DNA from: Dasypus novemcinctus
Lineage: Eukaryota > Chordata > Mammalia > Cingulata > Dasypodidae
Direction: 5' to 3'
Assembly (NCBI RefSeq): GCF_030445035.2
Contig: NC_080676.1
Span: 18,018,940-18,082,939 of the forward strand
DNA: 64,000 nt
The notes beneath the pieces were generated by a model, which saw only the letters and a list, made by a program, of their open reading frames with translations, was not told the origin of the DNA and ran no database searches. The translations under genes were made by a program, and so were the position numbers. Positions within the stretch are counted from its first letter, which is position 1; each line of letters begins with the position of its first letter. Shown here in pieces: positions 49,641 through 61,193 of this stretch.

Positions 49641-49789
49641 TTTTTAAATATGAATACGCACAGGAAAATATATAGTTTATAAGGACATATGTAAAAATGA
49701 TATATACATTTTTTAAAAATAAAAAATGCCCTACTAAATACTTTCTCAGTGTTTGGACAATGTGTAGTAACTTGTCCTTTATATTGGAG

Positions 49790-50045
49790 CATATGTCCCA
49801 GCGTAACTCAGATCACCTGGTCCCCAAAACCTTACTCAAAATTCCAGGACCCTGAATATTGGGTTTCTTCCCATGCATGGTACATATCAGATTACATCTC
49901 ACTTCCTGGTCACCCTAACTGATTAATATGATGTTACCAATATATCAGACCAACTTGATATTCTGTTGAATGTTGAGATAATCAAGCTCCCTTCACAATA
50001 CACCTTGGCAGGGAGGATAGGAATTAACATAGCCCTGAGGCAAGA
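49790..50045 (-). pseudogene. ERV RT fragment (weak)
   Basis: On the minus strand, YIG-N-I-L-I followed by GDQEV resembles the YIDD-IMLIG region of an endogenous retroviral RT with both catalytic Asp residues lost. It is only about 250 bp, without LTRs. Confidence 0.45.
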
Positions 50046-50129
50046 TCAAGAATCAAACGGTTGTCCATTCCCAGTGACTGAATTACTTTTGAACATTAAG
50101 TGAAAGTTCAAAATCCATTCCAAGGAGGG

Positions 50130-50262
50130 AGAGGGAAGAATAGGTATAACATGGAAAAAAATAACTGTTACATTTTTGGGACATTGGAATTGTCCTGCAT
50201 AACAGTGCAATGATGGATAACGGCCATTATATATTTTGTCATAACCTATAAAATTGTGCAGG
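50130..50262 (+). mobile_element. L1 3' UTR fragment (second-half type)
   Basis: TTTGGGACATTGGAATTGTCCTGC and the following sequence resemble the distal 3' UTR of L1-A (about 3885-3960) and L1-B (about 15695-15770). It is a short relic immediately before an L1 5' end. Confidence 0.5.
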
Positions 50263-51859
50263 GCAGAACCAGCAAGATGGTGGCAGAGTAAGGAACTCCT
50301 AGAGTCAGCTCCTGCTACAGGGCACTTAGAAAACACCCTGGGCTCTCTGGACCTAGGGAAGTACCTGTTTGGGGGCTCCAGGAGACCAGAAGAGCATCCT
50401 GCAACATCCTTGAGGAGCGGAAGGAGGAGACTGCCCATCTGCAGAGAAGACTCCTAAGCAGAGTGCTCCATGCCACAGAGGCCAGTACCCATCCCCCACT
50501 GGAGGTACAAGCCACCTCAGGAGCTGTTCCGTGGCTGGAATTGAAAGCTCCACTTCCCCAAAACAGGGGAGGAAGAGGTGGTTGGGCACCAACTTCAGCT
50601 ACTGATGAGGAAATTCAGTAGGCTACAGTATAATCCTGAGAACCACCAAAGTTTGAGCCTGTCCAAGTCAGAAAGAGGCCAGGAGCTGCAATCTTAACTT
50701 TGCACCTGGCACAAGGGGAAACAGGGCGTACTGAAAATCCCAGTGCAAGTGGGGACCAGTTTCTTTCCATCCAGATCATATTGCAGGTCTAGCCTAGGCC
50801 CCAGTGCCAACTCCAGCAGGGAGGAATCTGCCAGGACCTGCACCAGCCTCTCCAGGAAATTACCGGCCAAGCTGCAGAGGCCAGTGATTATCCTGTTCTG
50901 GCAAAGTGAGCTGCCCCAGGGGCTATTCTGTGGCTGGAATTGGAAGCTCCATTTCCAAGAAACAGGGGAGGAGACAGTTGGCTGCTGATTTTGGCTACTG
51001 ATTGGTAGACTTGGTTGGCTAAGATATAACCCTGGGAACAGCTGGGGTTTGAACCAGACCAAGTCAGAAAGAGGCCAGTAGCCGCCATTTTGACACTGCC
51101 CCCAGCCTGAGGGGAAGCTGGGCTTACTGAAACTCTCAGTGTCGGTAGGAACCAGTTTCTTTCACCCAGATCAGCCTGCAGCCCTAGTCTAGTCTTCAGT
51201 CCTGCCTCTGGCAGGGAGGAGGCTGAGGAGCCCTGCACCAGCCTATACAGGTAACTGCAGGCAACTTTGGCTGGCATAGACTGAAAATCAGAAGTCTACC
51301 AGGGCAACTGCAGTTATCTTGGACCCAGACTGCATAGATTGCTGCCCACACCTGCAGCTCCATCCCTGCCACAGATAGGGGAGAAAGGGATGTGAAGCTT
51401 CATCAGTATCTCTGGGCAACTACAAACTAGGCCTGAGCTTGGATTATTCCCCACAGCTGTGACTCTGTCCCTACCCCTGGCAAAGGAGAAAGTTGGAAGA
51501 AGCTTCATTCATCCCTGGTGCAATGAGGGCAGCATGAGCCTCCACACCTTATAGCACCAACTACATGCTTGGATCCTACTGCACAACCAGCAAGGGAGAG
51601 AGGATAGGAAGCCCTAAACGAAAGAGAAAATCTGCACCCAGAAAAAATACTCTAGTAAGCCAGATGCAAAGACACCAACAAAAAATTACAATCCACACCA
51701 AAAAACAGGAAGCAGAAAGTTATAGCCCAGTTAAAGGAACAAGATAAGCCTCCAGATGACATAAAGGAGTTAAAACAACTAATCACAGATGATCAAACAA
51801 ATCTCCTTAATAAATTCAATGAGATGGCTGAAGAGATTAATGATATTAAGAAGACATTG
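50263..51859 (+). mobile_element. L1 5' end (L1-D): tandem-monomer 5' UTR and ORF1 start
   Basis: The element begins with an AGCAAGATGG sequence typical of L1 starts. Its 5' UTR contains two tandem units of about 399 bp (about 50510-50907 and 50908-51290): GTGGCTGGAATT recurs at 50531 and 50930, and GTCAGAAAGAGGCCAG near 50669 and 51064. A second, shorter repeat of about 110 bp follows (51340-51520). ORF1 starts at 51664 and soon meets a TAA at 51745. The element is cut at 51859 by a DAS-SINE and its continuation is not seen. Confidence 0.8.
51664..51859 (+). pseudogene. L1 ORF1 N-terminus, truncated
   Basis: A Gln/Lys-rich start (MQRHQQKIT) resembles the ORF1 start at 6997. A TAA after 27 codons breaks it, and the sequence beyond can be read as ORF1-like in shifted frames until the SINE begins at 51860. 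Confidence 0.75.
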
Positions 51860-52227
51860 GAGGCGGTGGACTTGGCCCAGTGGTTGGGGCATCTGTCTAC
51901 CACATGGGAGGTCCACGGTTCAAGCCCTGGGCCTCCTTGACACATGTGGAGCTGGCCATGTGCAATGCTGATGTGTGCAGGGAGTGCCGTGCTACGCAGG
52001 GGTGGCCCAATGGTTGGGGCATCCATCTACCACATAGGAGGTCTGCGGCCCATGTGCAGTGCTGATGTGCACAGGGAGTGCCATGTCACGCAGGGGTGTC
52101 CCTGCATAGGGAGACCCACGCGCAAGGAGTGCACCCTGTAGGGAGAGCCACCCAGCACAAAAGAGTGCAGCCTGCCCAGGAATGGTGCCACACACACGGA
52201 GAACTGACACAGCAGGATGATGCAACA
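51860..52227 (+). mobile_element. DAS-SINE with duplicated head, tail missing
   Basis: The tRNA-like head appears twice: one copy at 51860-51950 and a second starting with GTGGCCCAATGG at about 52001-52050. Each is followed by a version of the CAGTGCTGATG body block. The element ends abruptly at about 52227 without the A-rich tail. The second head's B-box is damaged (CTGCGGCC in place of GGTTCAAACC). Unequal recombination between copies or a template switch would explain it. Confidence 0.85.
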
Positions 52228-52258
52228 GTGGTTCATAGGATAATTTAAAATTCTTCAT

Positions 52259-52765
52259 TGTATTAGTCAGCCAAAGGGGTGCTGATGCAAAATACCAGAA
52301 ATTGGTTGGTTTTTATAAAGTGCATTTATTTGGGGTGGGAACTTACAGATACCAGGCCATAAAGCTTAAGTTACTTCCTTCACCAAAGTCTATTTGGAGC
52401 AAGATGGCTGCCAATGTCTGCAAGGGTTCAGGCTTCCTGGGTTCTTATGTTCCTGGGGCTTGCTTTTCTCTGGGTTCAAGGTTCCTTTCTTCTTGTGGCT
52501 GACTTCTCTTTCCTGGGCTCAGGGTTTCTTTCTTCCTCAGGCCTCTGTTTCCTCTGTGACCTTACGTTCCAGAGGCTCTAGCTCAAGTTTTCAGCCTCAA
52601 ACTCCAACATCAAAGTGCCAACATCAGAAAATCCTCAACTCTTGTTCTTTGCCATGTCTTTTATCTGAGTCCCCACCCACCAAAGGGTGGGGACTCAAAG
52701 CCCTAATCATAACTCAGTCATGCCCAGGTACAGACCAGATTACAAGCATAATCCAATATTTCTTT
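52259..52765 (-). mobile_element. MaLR-type LTR
   Basis: TGTATTAGTCAGCCAAAGG is the reversed end of a MaLR LTR, whose sense strand ends GACTAATACA. A TTTTATAAAG block and sequence rich in TTTCTTCCTC follow. The upper boundary is approximate. The open frame at 52394-52888 crosses into the next LTR and is not coding. Confidence 0.6.
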
Positions 52766-52789
52766 TTTAAATTCATCCTGAATAGGTTA

Positions 52790-53143
52790 CTTCAGTTAAT
52801 TAATGGCCCAGGGTGGGTCTTAATGTTCTTACTGGAGTCTTTTATAAACAAGATGAAGAAAGAAAGAGAGAGAGAACTGTGGAAGTAAGAAGCTGAAAGC
52901 AATGGAACCCAGAAAAGAAGGGTGAAACCTGAAGACACCACAATGTTCTTTGCCATGTGACAGAGGATTCCAGGATTGCCAGCAGCCAGACATTAGGAAG
53001 AAAACATTTCCTGATGAAACCTTGATTTAGACGTTTTTCTCAGCTTCAAAAATCTATTAGCCTTGTAAGATAATAAATTCACACTGTTAAATGCCCATCC
53101 ACTTTATGGTACCTGCTTTCAGCAGCTAAGCAAACTAAAACAA
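52790..53143 (+). mobile_element. MaLR LTR, MLT1-like, 5'-truncated
   Basis: Plus-oriented MLT1-type blocks: GGTGGGTCTTAAT, CTGGAGTC-TTTATAAA, a GAAGCTGAAAG-GAACCC middle, GCCATGTGACAGAGG, AGGATTGCCAGCAGCC, GATAATAAATTCACACTG and a final GCAAACTAAAACA. It lies back to back with the minus-oriented LTR, which suggests an internally deleted or rearranged pair. Confidence 0.7.
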
Positions 53144-53146
53144 TAA

Positions 53147-53380
53147 CAAAAATAAAACATGTCAAACTTGTGAGATGCAGCTAAATCAGTTTATAAAGGA
53201 AAATTCATAACCTTAAGTCTATGCATTAGAGAAAAGAATCAGAAAATTATTGAACTAAACATCCACCTCAAGAAGTTGAAAAAAGAATTACAAATAAATC
53301 AAAAGAAAATAGAAATAAAATAGAGGGACTCACCAAGGCAAATAATTTGTTATTTCAAAAGGCTAATAATGTTGATTTAG
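53147..53380 (+). mobile_element. L1 ORF2 fragment
   Basis: Sequence resembling the linker between endonuclease and RT (KFI--LEKRI--ENK-like helical, Lys-rich stretch), interrupted by stops. The element it came from is not otherwise visible nearby. Confidence 0.6.
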
Positions 53381-53394
53381 GAAACAAAAACTGA

Positions 53395-53518
53395 GAAAGA
53401 AGAAAAGAAGGTGAGTGAGAGAGAAAATGTGAGAGAGGCTGAGAGAGAGAAAAGAATAAGGAGGAGGAGGAGGAGAAGGAAACGGTGTAGGAGAAGAGAG
53501 AAGAGAGAGAGATTTCTT
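53395..53518 (+). repeat. Purine-rich low-complexity tract
   Basis: An almost pure A/G stretch (GAGAGA, GGAGGA units). It gives rise to the Arg/Glu-rich and Ser/Pro-rich open frames on either strand. Confidence 0.85.
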
Positions 53519-53559
53519 TATAACACAGGAAATATTAGAACAGGAACCAAGAAGCATGT

Positions 53560-54005
53560 CTTTCAAGAACCCAAGCTGTGGGCAAACCAAAACTGGTTTG
53601 TGGGGGATGTCTTCTGCTTGTGTAACTTTTCCCTCTGAGCTTGTTTAACATTAGCATGAACAGAAACTGACTCTTGTCCTTTAGACAACCTTTGAGACAC
53701 CAGGAACAAAAGTTACCTCCCTTGAAACTAAGATTATAAGGATAAGGAGACATCAGAAGCAAATCAAATGTGAGTGGTCCTTCAAATAAGGAAGATTTAG
53801 CCTAAAATTCACTCTCTGGACAGCTCTATTATCAACCAGTTGAACTATGCCTAGTCAAACCTCACCATGTCTGTCCCCACTTTTCACCTCCCATTCCCAT
53901 AAAATCCCTCTTAGCTCTCAAATCAGAAAGCCTTGCCTCTTGACTCCTTTCTGGTTGACCTCACAATAAAACTATATCTTTTCTCAAAATCCTGACGTCA
54001 TAACA
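53560..54005 (+). mobile_element. Probable class I LTR
   Basis: Layout of an LTR: CCATAAAA TATA-like box (about 53897-53904), AATAAA (53965-53970) and an end in CATAACA (about 53999-54005), followed by a GCATATCAGGCAGTGAGCCCC stretch that may be leader sequence. A perfect TGACGTCA (53993-54000) lies near the end. The start is uncertain and no duplication was found. Confidence 0.45.
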
Positions 54006-54257
54006 TTGGCCTCTGTGCATATCAGGCAGTGAGCCCCTGTTCAGTAACAGAATTATAGATAAATGTAGATCACCATGTTCATTTACAATATTTAGTGTTG
54101 TTTTGAATATAAAAAGAGAACAGTTTCTTAACTTCAAATGGGTTGCCATTTATAAATTAGTTTCTAATATCTGAAATTAATCCAAGAATATTTTGTGAAC
54201 ATAAACAGAAATCCATTTTATAAAATACTATTATACCTTAACACAGTAAGATACTGT

Positions 54258-54512
54258 GTTTGGGGTAGTAGGTGTGATTCAAGCAATTGGGAACCTCTCC
54301 CACATGAGAGGTCTTGGGTTGGGTTCTCCATGCCTCCTAAAGAAGATGCTACAACGAGGCACATCAAGCACCAGCAGAAGTGGCTCAAGCAGTTGGGCAC
54401 TCACCCCCCACATGGGAGGTCCCAGCTTCGGTTCCTGGTGCCTCCTGAGGAAGACGAGCAGATAGATGAGGGAGCCATCTCAGGGGTGGCGGGGGGAATA
54501 AAAATTTTAAGA
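54258..54512 (+). mobile_element. Dimeric tRNA-headed SINE (older DAS type)
   Basis: Two tRNA-like units in tandem: GTGATTCAAGCAATTGGGA with CACATGAGAGGTC-TTGGGTT, then GTGGCTCAAGCAGTTGGGC with CACATGGGAGGTCCCAGC. Each is followed by a TGCCTCCT block. It differs from the GGCCCAGTGG-headed copies and matches the elements at 61194-61868. Confidence 0.8.
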
Positions 54513-55398
54513 AAACAAAAAACAGTAGTCATTAGAAAGTTGAAAGACAAATTCTCATATTTAAGGGCTCTTGAGTTTCTACTGTACTCTGAGTCACATG
54601 GATGGTTTACAAATAGGGCCATCAATGAACATTTCTGAATTTTGGCAAATACTAACTGGTGTCAGGAAAAAAAAAATAGTTCAGCCTCCAAAATGAAAAA
54701 AAAGCATCACTTAAATATAGAAATAAAGACCCTTTATAACTATTTTAAAATAGTCTGGTGCAAAATACAACATAAAAAAATTTGGAAAATGTGTATGCCA
54801 CTTTAGCATAGTGTTGATTTGGATATTTTCTTTCTAAATTAAAGTTTAATTGAATTTTTATGTTATAAAAGTAACATATTCCCATTATAGACAATTTAGA
54901 GAAAACAGAAACGTAAAAAAAAATGAATTGCACATATTTCATCTAGAGATAGCTATTATTATTGATTAAATTTTCTTGATAATCTTTCTAGTTTATTATT
55001 ATTTGGGGGGAATTTTGGAGGGTTTAGTGCATGGTGATGATTGTATTGTTTAAATCTTTTAATGTTCTTTTTACCGCCTAGGTTTTTCCATGTTAGTTTT
55101 TCATAATCTTTAATTATGTGGCTTCATATTTCTTCACATAGTAAATATGCAACAATTTGATGAAGCATTGCCCTATTGTGAAATTTTTAATTTGTCTCTA
55201 TTGTTCTCTTTATGCCTTAAAGTATTTTTTAATTTATTGAAATATATCACTCATGCATAAACATACATAAACAATAAAAGTATATTAGCTGTGAACTTAC
55301 AAAACAAACATATATAACATCAAACAAACACATAACAACTCACCCTACCACCAATAACTTGCATTGTTTTTATTTTGTTGTTGGTGGTGTTTTTTTTT
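54513..55398. other. Old AT-rich interspersed repeat relics
   Basis: About 54835-54980 and 55215-55330 look like decayed LINE-derived sequence (TTTTATGTTATAAAAGTAACATA- and TTTATTGAAATATATCACTCATGC-type blocks). The family and strand are uncertain. No gene is seen. Confidence 0.35.
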
Positions 55399-55413
55399 CT
55401 TTATTTCCTTTTT

Positions 55414-55677
55414 TTTTTTTTCATTTCTCTCCCCTTCCCTGCCCCAGTTGTCTGCTCTCTGTGTCCATTCACTGTATGTTCTTCCGTGTCCGCTTGTATT
55501 CTTGTCAGCAGCGCTGGGAATCTGTGTTGCGTCATCTTGCTGCATCAGTTCTCCATGTGTGCAGTGCCACTCCTGGGCAGGCTGCACTTTTTTTGCGCTG
55601 GGCGGCTCTCCTATGGGGCGCACTCCTTGTGTGTGGGGCTCCCCTACGTGGGGGACACCCCTGTGTGGCATGGCACT
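55414..55677 (-). mobile_element. DAS-SINE, 5'-truncated
   Basis: Reverse-oriented copy with its tail complement at 55414-55424 and body to 55677. The tRNA-like head is absent, so the copy is 5'-truncated, as happens with incomplete reverse transcription. TCTTTATTTCCTTTT (55399-55413) and TCTTTATTTTCTTTT (55678-55692) are an almost exact duplication. Confidence 0.9.
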
Positions 55678-55692
55678 CTTTATTTTCTTTTA

Positions 55693-57147
55693 AAAGTTGG
55701 GTTTTCCTTAGGATGAATTTTTAGAAGTACAATAAATGAACAAAAGGGTGCAAATATTTTGAAGGCTCATTTTCTGTTGCCAATTTGATTTCATAAGGCT
55801 TGTACCAATGATGAATCACTTTTGATCATCCCCTCACCAGAATAATTTTTAATAATTTCTAACTGGGTAGTGAAATATAGTGAGATGTCAGTGTTCTGTT
55901 TTTCCATTTCACTAATAGGTGCTGGCTTTGTTAGAAAAAAAATTTTAAGAGCTTTTAGATTTACTTTTAATATTTGCTAATTTGGTAGTGAAATACAGTT
56001 CAATGTCAGTGTTATCCCTCAGTTGGCTTGATAAACTACTTCATATTAAAGAAAAGTGTTGAGAAAAAGCCTAATCATTTGAAAACAGGCTTCTTCTACA
56101 GGACACAGGTTCAATGCCCCGACTAGAATTTGCTCAAAAGTTCACTGACTGCCCTCAGTTAGACATTTAAATAGTCCAGATCCTTAAACAACTTTTGCAA
56201 TTCATAAAATATTCCAACGATTTTAAGGAAAACACACATTGTTTTTGGTTCTGACTGCAAAAGCCAACAGTAATTATATCAATTGCAAATATTTTCCTCT
56301 GGTATGCTGAAATTGAAAAACCATTATTTATATGCTTATTTATAATACTTTTATTCATTTAGGTTATACCTACCTATTAATAAATTTTTTTTCCAACACA
56401 TAATTCAAAGCCATGTAAAGTTTCTATTGTCCTTAACTGCATCCCATAGGGAAGATAACTATCTTGTTCTGTGGCAAAACAGCACATTATGCAGTTAGCA
56501 TAACCCAGGTCTCAAAAGGATCCTATGAACTATTACACGTAAAATCTGTTTGCCTCCATTTTATGAGCACGCACCTGTTTTCATTTGTTTAATTGCCAAA
56601 ATAAAATACTACTCAAATGATAGTACACTTTCAAATGAGACAGAAATGGTTAAACCCTTTCTTTTAAAATTGAAACTTGACATCTTTATGTGCCTTAATG
56701 CAATCATAGAAGAAAAGAAATTTCCTCCACTTACATTCAATAATATTTTATAGTAATAATTAGTCATCTTGAATTGGAATGGGTTTATGTGTGCGGTGTG
56801 GATGGCCAGCATGTATTTTAATCCTGTTTCCTGTATAAACAGTGATTCAGATTCTATGACAAGGAGGCAATATTTCTGTAGCTGCCCAGGTACTGAGCAT
56901 GGTGTTCGCATAACCTCTGCACGTATCCTTCTTGGAGGGAGTACATCTCTTCCTTGTCTCATTAAAATGCAGGAAACGTTCTGATGTAATTTTGTCATTC
57001 CCTGGAGTTTACCTTCTTAATTGATCCAGACCGCTTGAGCTTTTCAAAATTTTAAGATTTTTTTTCATCCTGCATGTCCCAGTTTATTTTTCTTAGTTAT
57101 TTGTGTATTTTCCTATCTGATGCATTTTTTTTTTAATAATCAAGGTG
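55693..57147. other. Single-copy DNA, nothing recognised
   Basis: AT-rich, with no supported gene or repeat family. Open frames at 56550-56998 have no domain features. Confidence 0.5.
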
Positions 57148-58055
57148 GACGCTGACAAAGATGGCGGAGCGAGACGCTTCAAGGCTCCAGCCTCACAGCA
57201 GCTTTTGAACAACAAACAAGAACAGGTTGAAACATCCTGCTCGAAGCTCCAAAAACCTGCGGTAATGAGGCGAGCACTGAATCGAGTAATAGCCATCTAA
57301 AAGCGCCCCCAGCCCGCCTCCCCGTGTCAGCTCCGCGGGGATCTGGCCCATAGTCACGGTGACGATCCCTGGTCCCGGTTCAGGTGGGAACAGAGTAACC
57401 TCCAGGCACGTACTGGAAGTAGGTAGATGGAGCCCAGTCTGTCTGGTGGTGAGGGTCTCGCCTCCCAGAGTGTGACCTGCCTCAGGGAACTGAAGGCAGC
57501 TCAGGGAACTCACCTACGGCATGCAGTGGGAGCGCACTCAGGTTGTGCTGCCGGGACAAGGGATTGCTGGCTATAGGACAAACAGGGCGGTGCTCAGAAC
57601 AGGAGGAAGCTGTAGCCTATGCAAGAGGAGACTTTCAAATCCATGTAAAAGAGAGAATTTCTAGGCCTTTAGTGGCCTGCTTAAGAAAGGAGGCATGCGC
57701 AGAAAGCAGCAAGTCCACCCCTCCGCGTGGCCTGGAGCTATTCTCTAAAGGCCTTGCAAGCATAGCTCTAGTACCAGTCAACCTGGAAAGACTGGGAAAG
57801 GTGTTGTTTTTCCCTTTTGTTGTTGTTGTTGCTAGCTCCTGGCATCCAAGGAAAGCTATGCCATAACACTAGCTGGATACAAGCCTAAGGAACACATGGC
57901 TCCCTCCTAAATTCCAATGATAACACGACGAAGTATCAAAATGTCCAGGTTTCAACAAAAAAATTACAAAATATACAAAGAAGCATGACATATGGCTCCT
58001 TTGATGTAGACTTGATAATAACAATAATAGAATTATTGATTAAAAACTTTTCCAG
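57148..58055 (+). mobile_element. Old L1 5' UTR and ORF1 start (L1-E)
   Basis: Begins GACAAAGATGGCGGAGCG, an L1-type 5' end with an AAGATGGC (YY1-like) site, followed by about 0.7 kb of GC-rich 5' UTR. The ATCAAAATGTCCAGGTTTCAACAAAAA stretch at about 57935-57962 is the usual start of ORF1 in older L1/HAL1 elements; decayed ORF1-like sequence follows for about 90 bp. A GTT repeat lies at 57817-57832. The rest of the element is absent. Confidence 0.75.
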
Positions 58056-58099
58056 GCTAAGTACTATGTTATCTGATGATGATTCGTTCAGTCATCACT

Positions 58100-58740
58100 A
58101 CTCCCAAGTCAAAGCCACCGCTTTTCTCCTGCAGACTTGTTAGCCTCCCTCTCACCCCTACCACCTCTATCCCTGGTTAACCTCCTTCTCCCCCTGCCCC
58201 CCTACAGGCTATTGCCCGTTTGAAAAGAACAAATCAAGTCATCCCCTTATTTATGTAAATCCCTCCAAAGGTTTCCTATTATTACACTGAGAATAAAATC
58301 TCATCTCCTTACCCATGGCTAGCAAAGCCTAGGAAGTCCTGCTCCATTCTGCTTTCTGCCCCTCTCCATTTCACTTACCAAAAGGTGGACACTCTTGCCT
58401 TGTTGCTCTTTCTCAAACACGTCAAATGCCTTTCATCCAGATCACCTCAGAAAGACTCCCCAGACTACGCCATTTAAAATGGCTCCCCATCCTCCTCTCC
58501 CTGCACATGCACACTCCCTATGCCCAGTCCTGCTTCATTTGTCTTCGCAGGATTATCACTACCCAACATAGTATATGCTTATTGATTAATCGTCTATCTT
58601 TGCCCCCTACTAAAATAATCTTCCTAAGGTTATAAGATGGTTTTGTTCATCTCAGTATCCCCACTGCCTAGAGAAAATGCCTAATAACAATTATGCTCCC
58701 TGCAAATGTTTATTGAACAAATAAATAAATTCCTCTTGCA
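58100..58740 (+). mobile_element. L2 LINE relic
   Basis: Sense-orientation L2 3' part: GAATAAAATCTCATCTCCTTACCC, CAAAGCCTAGGAAGTCCTGC, the CTTTCTCAAACACGTCAAATGCC block, TTATCACTACCCAACATAG, and a tail GCAAATGTTTATTGAACAAATAAAT. The blocks are in L2 order. Confidence 0.85.
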
Positions 58741-58884
58741 TAATACTCACAGTTCTTTTAGCTATATAATCCTTGAAGGAAGACACTGGGTATTATTCAT
58801 CTTTATAGCACCAGTATTTTAATAGATGATCTATAGCATATTGTGAAAATTTTACCAAAGTATAATAAATAAATAATTGATGTG

Positions 58885-58985
58885 CAGAAGTAGGATTATC
58901 CTCATTACATAGATGAGGAAACTGGGAATTAGAGGGTTTTCTTCAAGAGCCAGGAATCTGTAAGACTCTTCCACTGTGCCGTCCT
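58885..58985 (-). mobile_element. MIR SINE relic
   Basis: CCTCATTACATAGATGAGGAAACTGGGAATTAGAG is the reverse complement of the MIR core, followed by a weak match to its 5' part. Confidence 0.75.
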
Positions 58986-58989
58986 CTCT

Positions 58990-59666
58990 CCCATCTTGAC
59001 ATCATAGCACACCCAAAAGACATTGCAACGAGGATGAGCAGATAGATTAGAATGGTCATGCAATACCTTTGACTACCAAAGAGCCCTGAAGATGAATCAG
59101 AATCCTTAGCTCCCTAAATTTCTGAGGGAATGTCTTTTCCCCCATTCTCTACCATTTGGTAACTGTTAGGGAGAAAATATAGCTACTCATTTGTTCAATA
59201 TAGTCATATGCTCTTGTAATAATTAGGGAGAATGTTTCATGATGTTTTAAATTGCATTAAGAGATACTTTTGATTTGGGATGGTGATTTAAGTGCAGATG
59301 TTTAAGTCCTTGTCTTCCAAGTTCCATTGAAATGACAAATGCGAATATCTAGAAAAATTCTATATAAATCCTGGAAACAAGGGACACAGGGCCATATACA
59401 TCCTAGGCATTTTGGGGAATTTCTGCTAGAAATATCACAGGGATGTCCAGATTAAGGAAATTGTAATTTACCTGTGATTCAGAACATGTGAATAAAAGGG
59501 ATATATAATATAGGTATAAAAGGATTCAAGATCAAAGAGGAGCAATGTTCAAAGAAGAAAAAAAAACTCTAGACAGAAGATAGAATTACAGTCTCAGAAA
59601 AAATGCTTTGAGTCCAAAACTAAAGTCTTTCATTTTGTTTGTTTTTAATTGCGAAGTAAATTTAAA
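58990..59666. other. Single-copy DNA, nothing recognised
   Basis: AT-rich spacer up to the duplication of the next DAS-SINE. No gene or repeat recognised. Confidence 0.5.
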
Positions 59667-59677
59667 AATAAACTCTA

Positions 59678-60086
59678 TAGGTGGCCGACTTGGCCCAGTG
59701 GTTAGGGCGTCCATCTACCACATGGGAGGTCCATGGTTCAAACCCCGGGCCTCCTTGACCCGTGTGGAGCTGGCCCATGCGCAGTGCTGATGCGCGCAAG
59801 GAGTGCCGTGCCATGCAGGGGTGTCCCTTGCATAGGGGAGCCCCATGCGCAAGGAGTGTGCCTCCTAAGGAGAGCCACCCAGCGCGAAAGAAAGTGCAGC
59901 CTGCCCAGGAATTGTGCTGCACACACAGAGAACTGACACAAGATGACTCAACAAAAAGAAACACAGATTCCCATGCCACTGACAACAACAGAAGTGGACA
60001 AAGAAGACACAGCAAATAGACACAGAGAACGGGGGCGGGGGGAGAGAAAAATAAATAAATATATCTTTTTTTAAAAAAAATAAATA
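59678..60086 (+). mobile_element. DAS-SINE, complete
   Basis: Plus-oriented copy with head GGCCGACTTGGCCCAGTGG, B-box GGTTCAAACCCC, body, and an AAATAAATAAAT and A-rich tail. AATAAACTCTA occurs at 59667-59677 and 60087-60097 as the duplication. Boxes are intact, and it is close in sequence to the copy at 47106. Confidence 0.95.
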
Positions 60087-60099
60087 AATAAACTCTACA

Positions 60100-61190
60100 C
60101 ACTTCCAAGCAGAAGGGAAAATTTCCCCTAAAGGAGAAGAATCAGTTTAGCATTAGAATTCTCCTCCTTACAGAAAAGGCAAAATGCTAGGAAAGAATAG
60201 GACAATGTTTTCAAGAATGTGCCACCTGCCTAAGAGATCATTTGTGAGTGAAAGCAAAAGGAAAAACAAAAAAAGAACCGTTATAAAAATGCTCATGAAT
60301 CACAAAGTTGTAATATGGAAAATAGTGATGAGTAATAAAATTAATAAAACTAAGAGCTATATTTAGATTGTTCTTAGAACAGTTAGAAAACAGAAATTTC
60401 CTCCCAAAATTCTATAAAGAAAAGAGGCTCTTTTATAAAAGAAAAATCCAAATCTTGACATCATCTAGGAAAAGTGTTGAATAATAGGGAAATTATTTGC
60501 CCTCATCTCAATGGCTTACCTCTACCCTGGTTTGCTCTGTATTGCAGGGACAGATTCCTGCAGAAAGGTTTTCTTTCTAGCTTCAGCCAATTAAAGATGC
60601 TGAAAGGAGAATGGAAGTTTGGTTAAAAGGAAAAGCCAGGAAGTTTCTCCCTCCTCTGGGGGCCTTGAGTGTATTCTCCCCAGCAGCGCATTCCCTCCAG
60701 GGCTCCAGATCCCTCTCCCCCAACAACTCTGGCTTAGCCAGGTGACTAGGGCAAAATAAAAATATATTAGAGGGAAAAGATGGAAGGTTACCCTATTTTC
60801 CAAAAATGTAATTATCTAGATTTTTTAAATTCTGGTTCAAAATTAAATATTACATCTGTAAGTTAGTCATATCAATATAGGATATTAGATTTATTGCTGG
60901 CATTTTATAAAAGCTCTCATCCTAACAGAGTCTTCTCTTAGATTTTTATCTCTTATAACAAAATTTATCATATTTCAGATTATTTTTACACTAAATTAAA
61001 CATTTCTCTATTAATATTTGTCTTATCACATTAGTTCTTGGTTTTTGCTACTATGAAAAATAGTATATAATAATGCAATAAGCGTCCTTGAGTACATATG
61101 TGTATGTGAGTGGACAGATCAGCACAGATTATTTTATTTTATGGCGTATATTTCCAAGGCTGGAATTGTTGTATCTAAAGATATATATAT
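60100..61190. other. Single-copy DNA, nothing recognised
   Basis: No supported gene. The segment 60540-60770 is more GC-rich and could be an old LTR piece, but I cannot name it. Confidence 0.45.
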
Positions 61191-61193
61191 GGG

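Noticed and set aside
52394-52888. 164-codon frame
   Set aside because: It spans two oppositely oriented MaLR LTRs and has no recognisable protein features.
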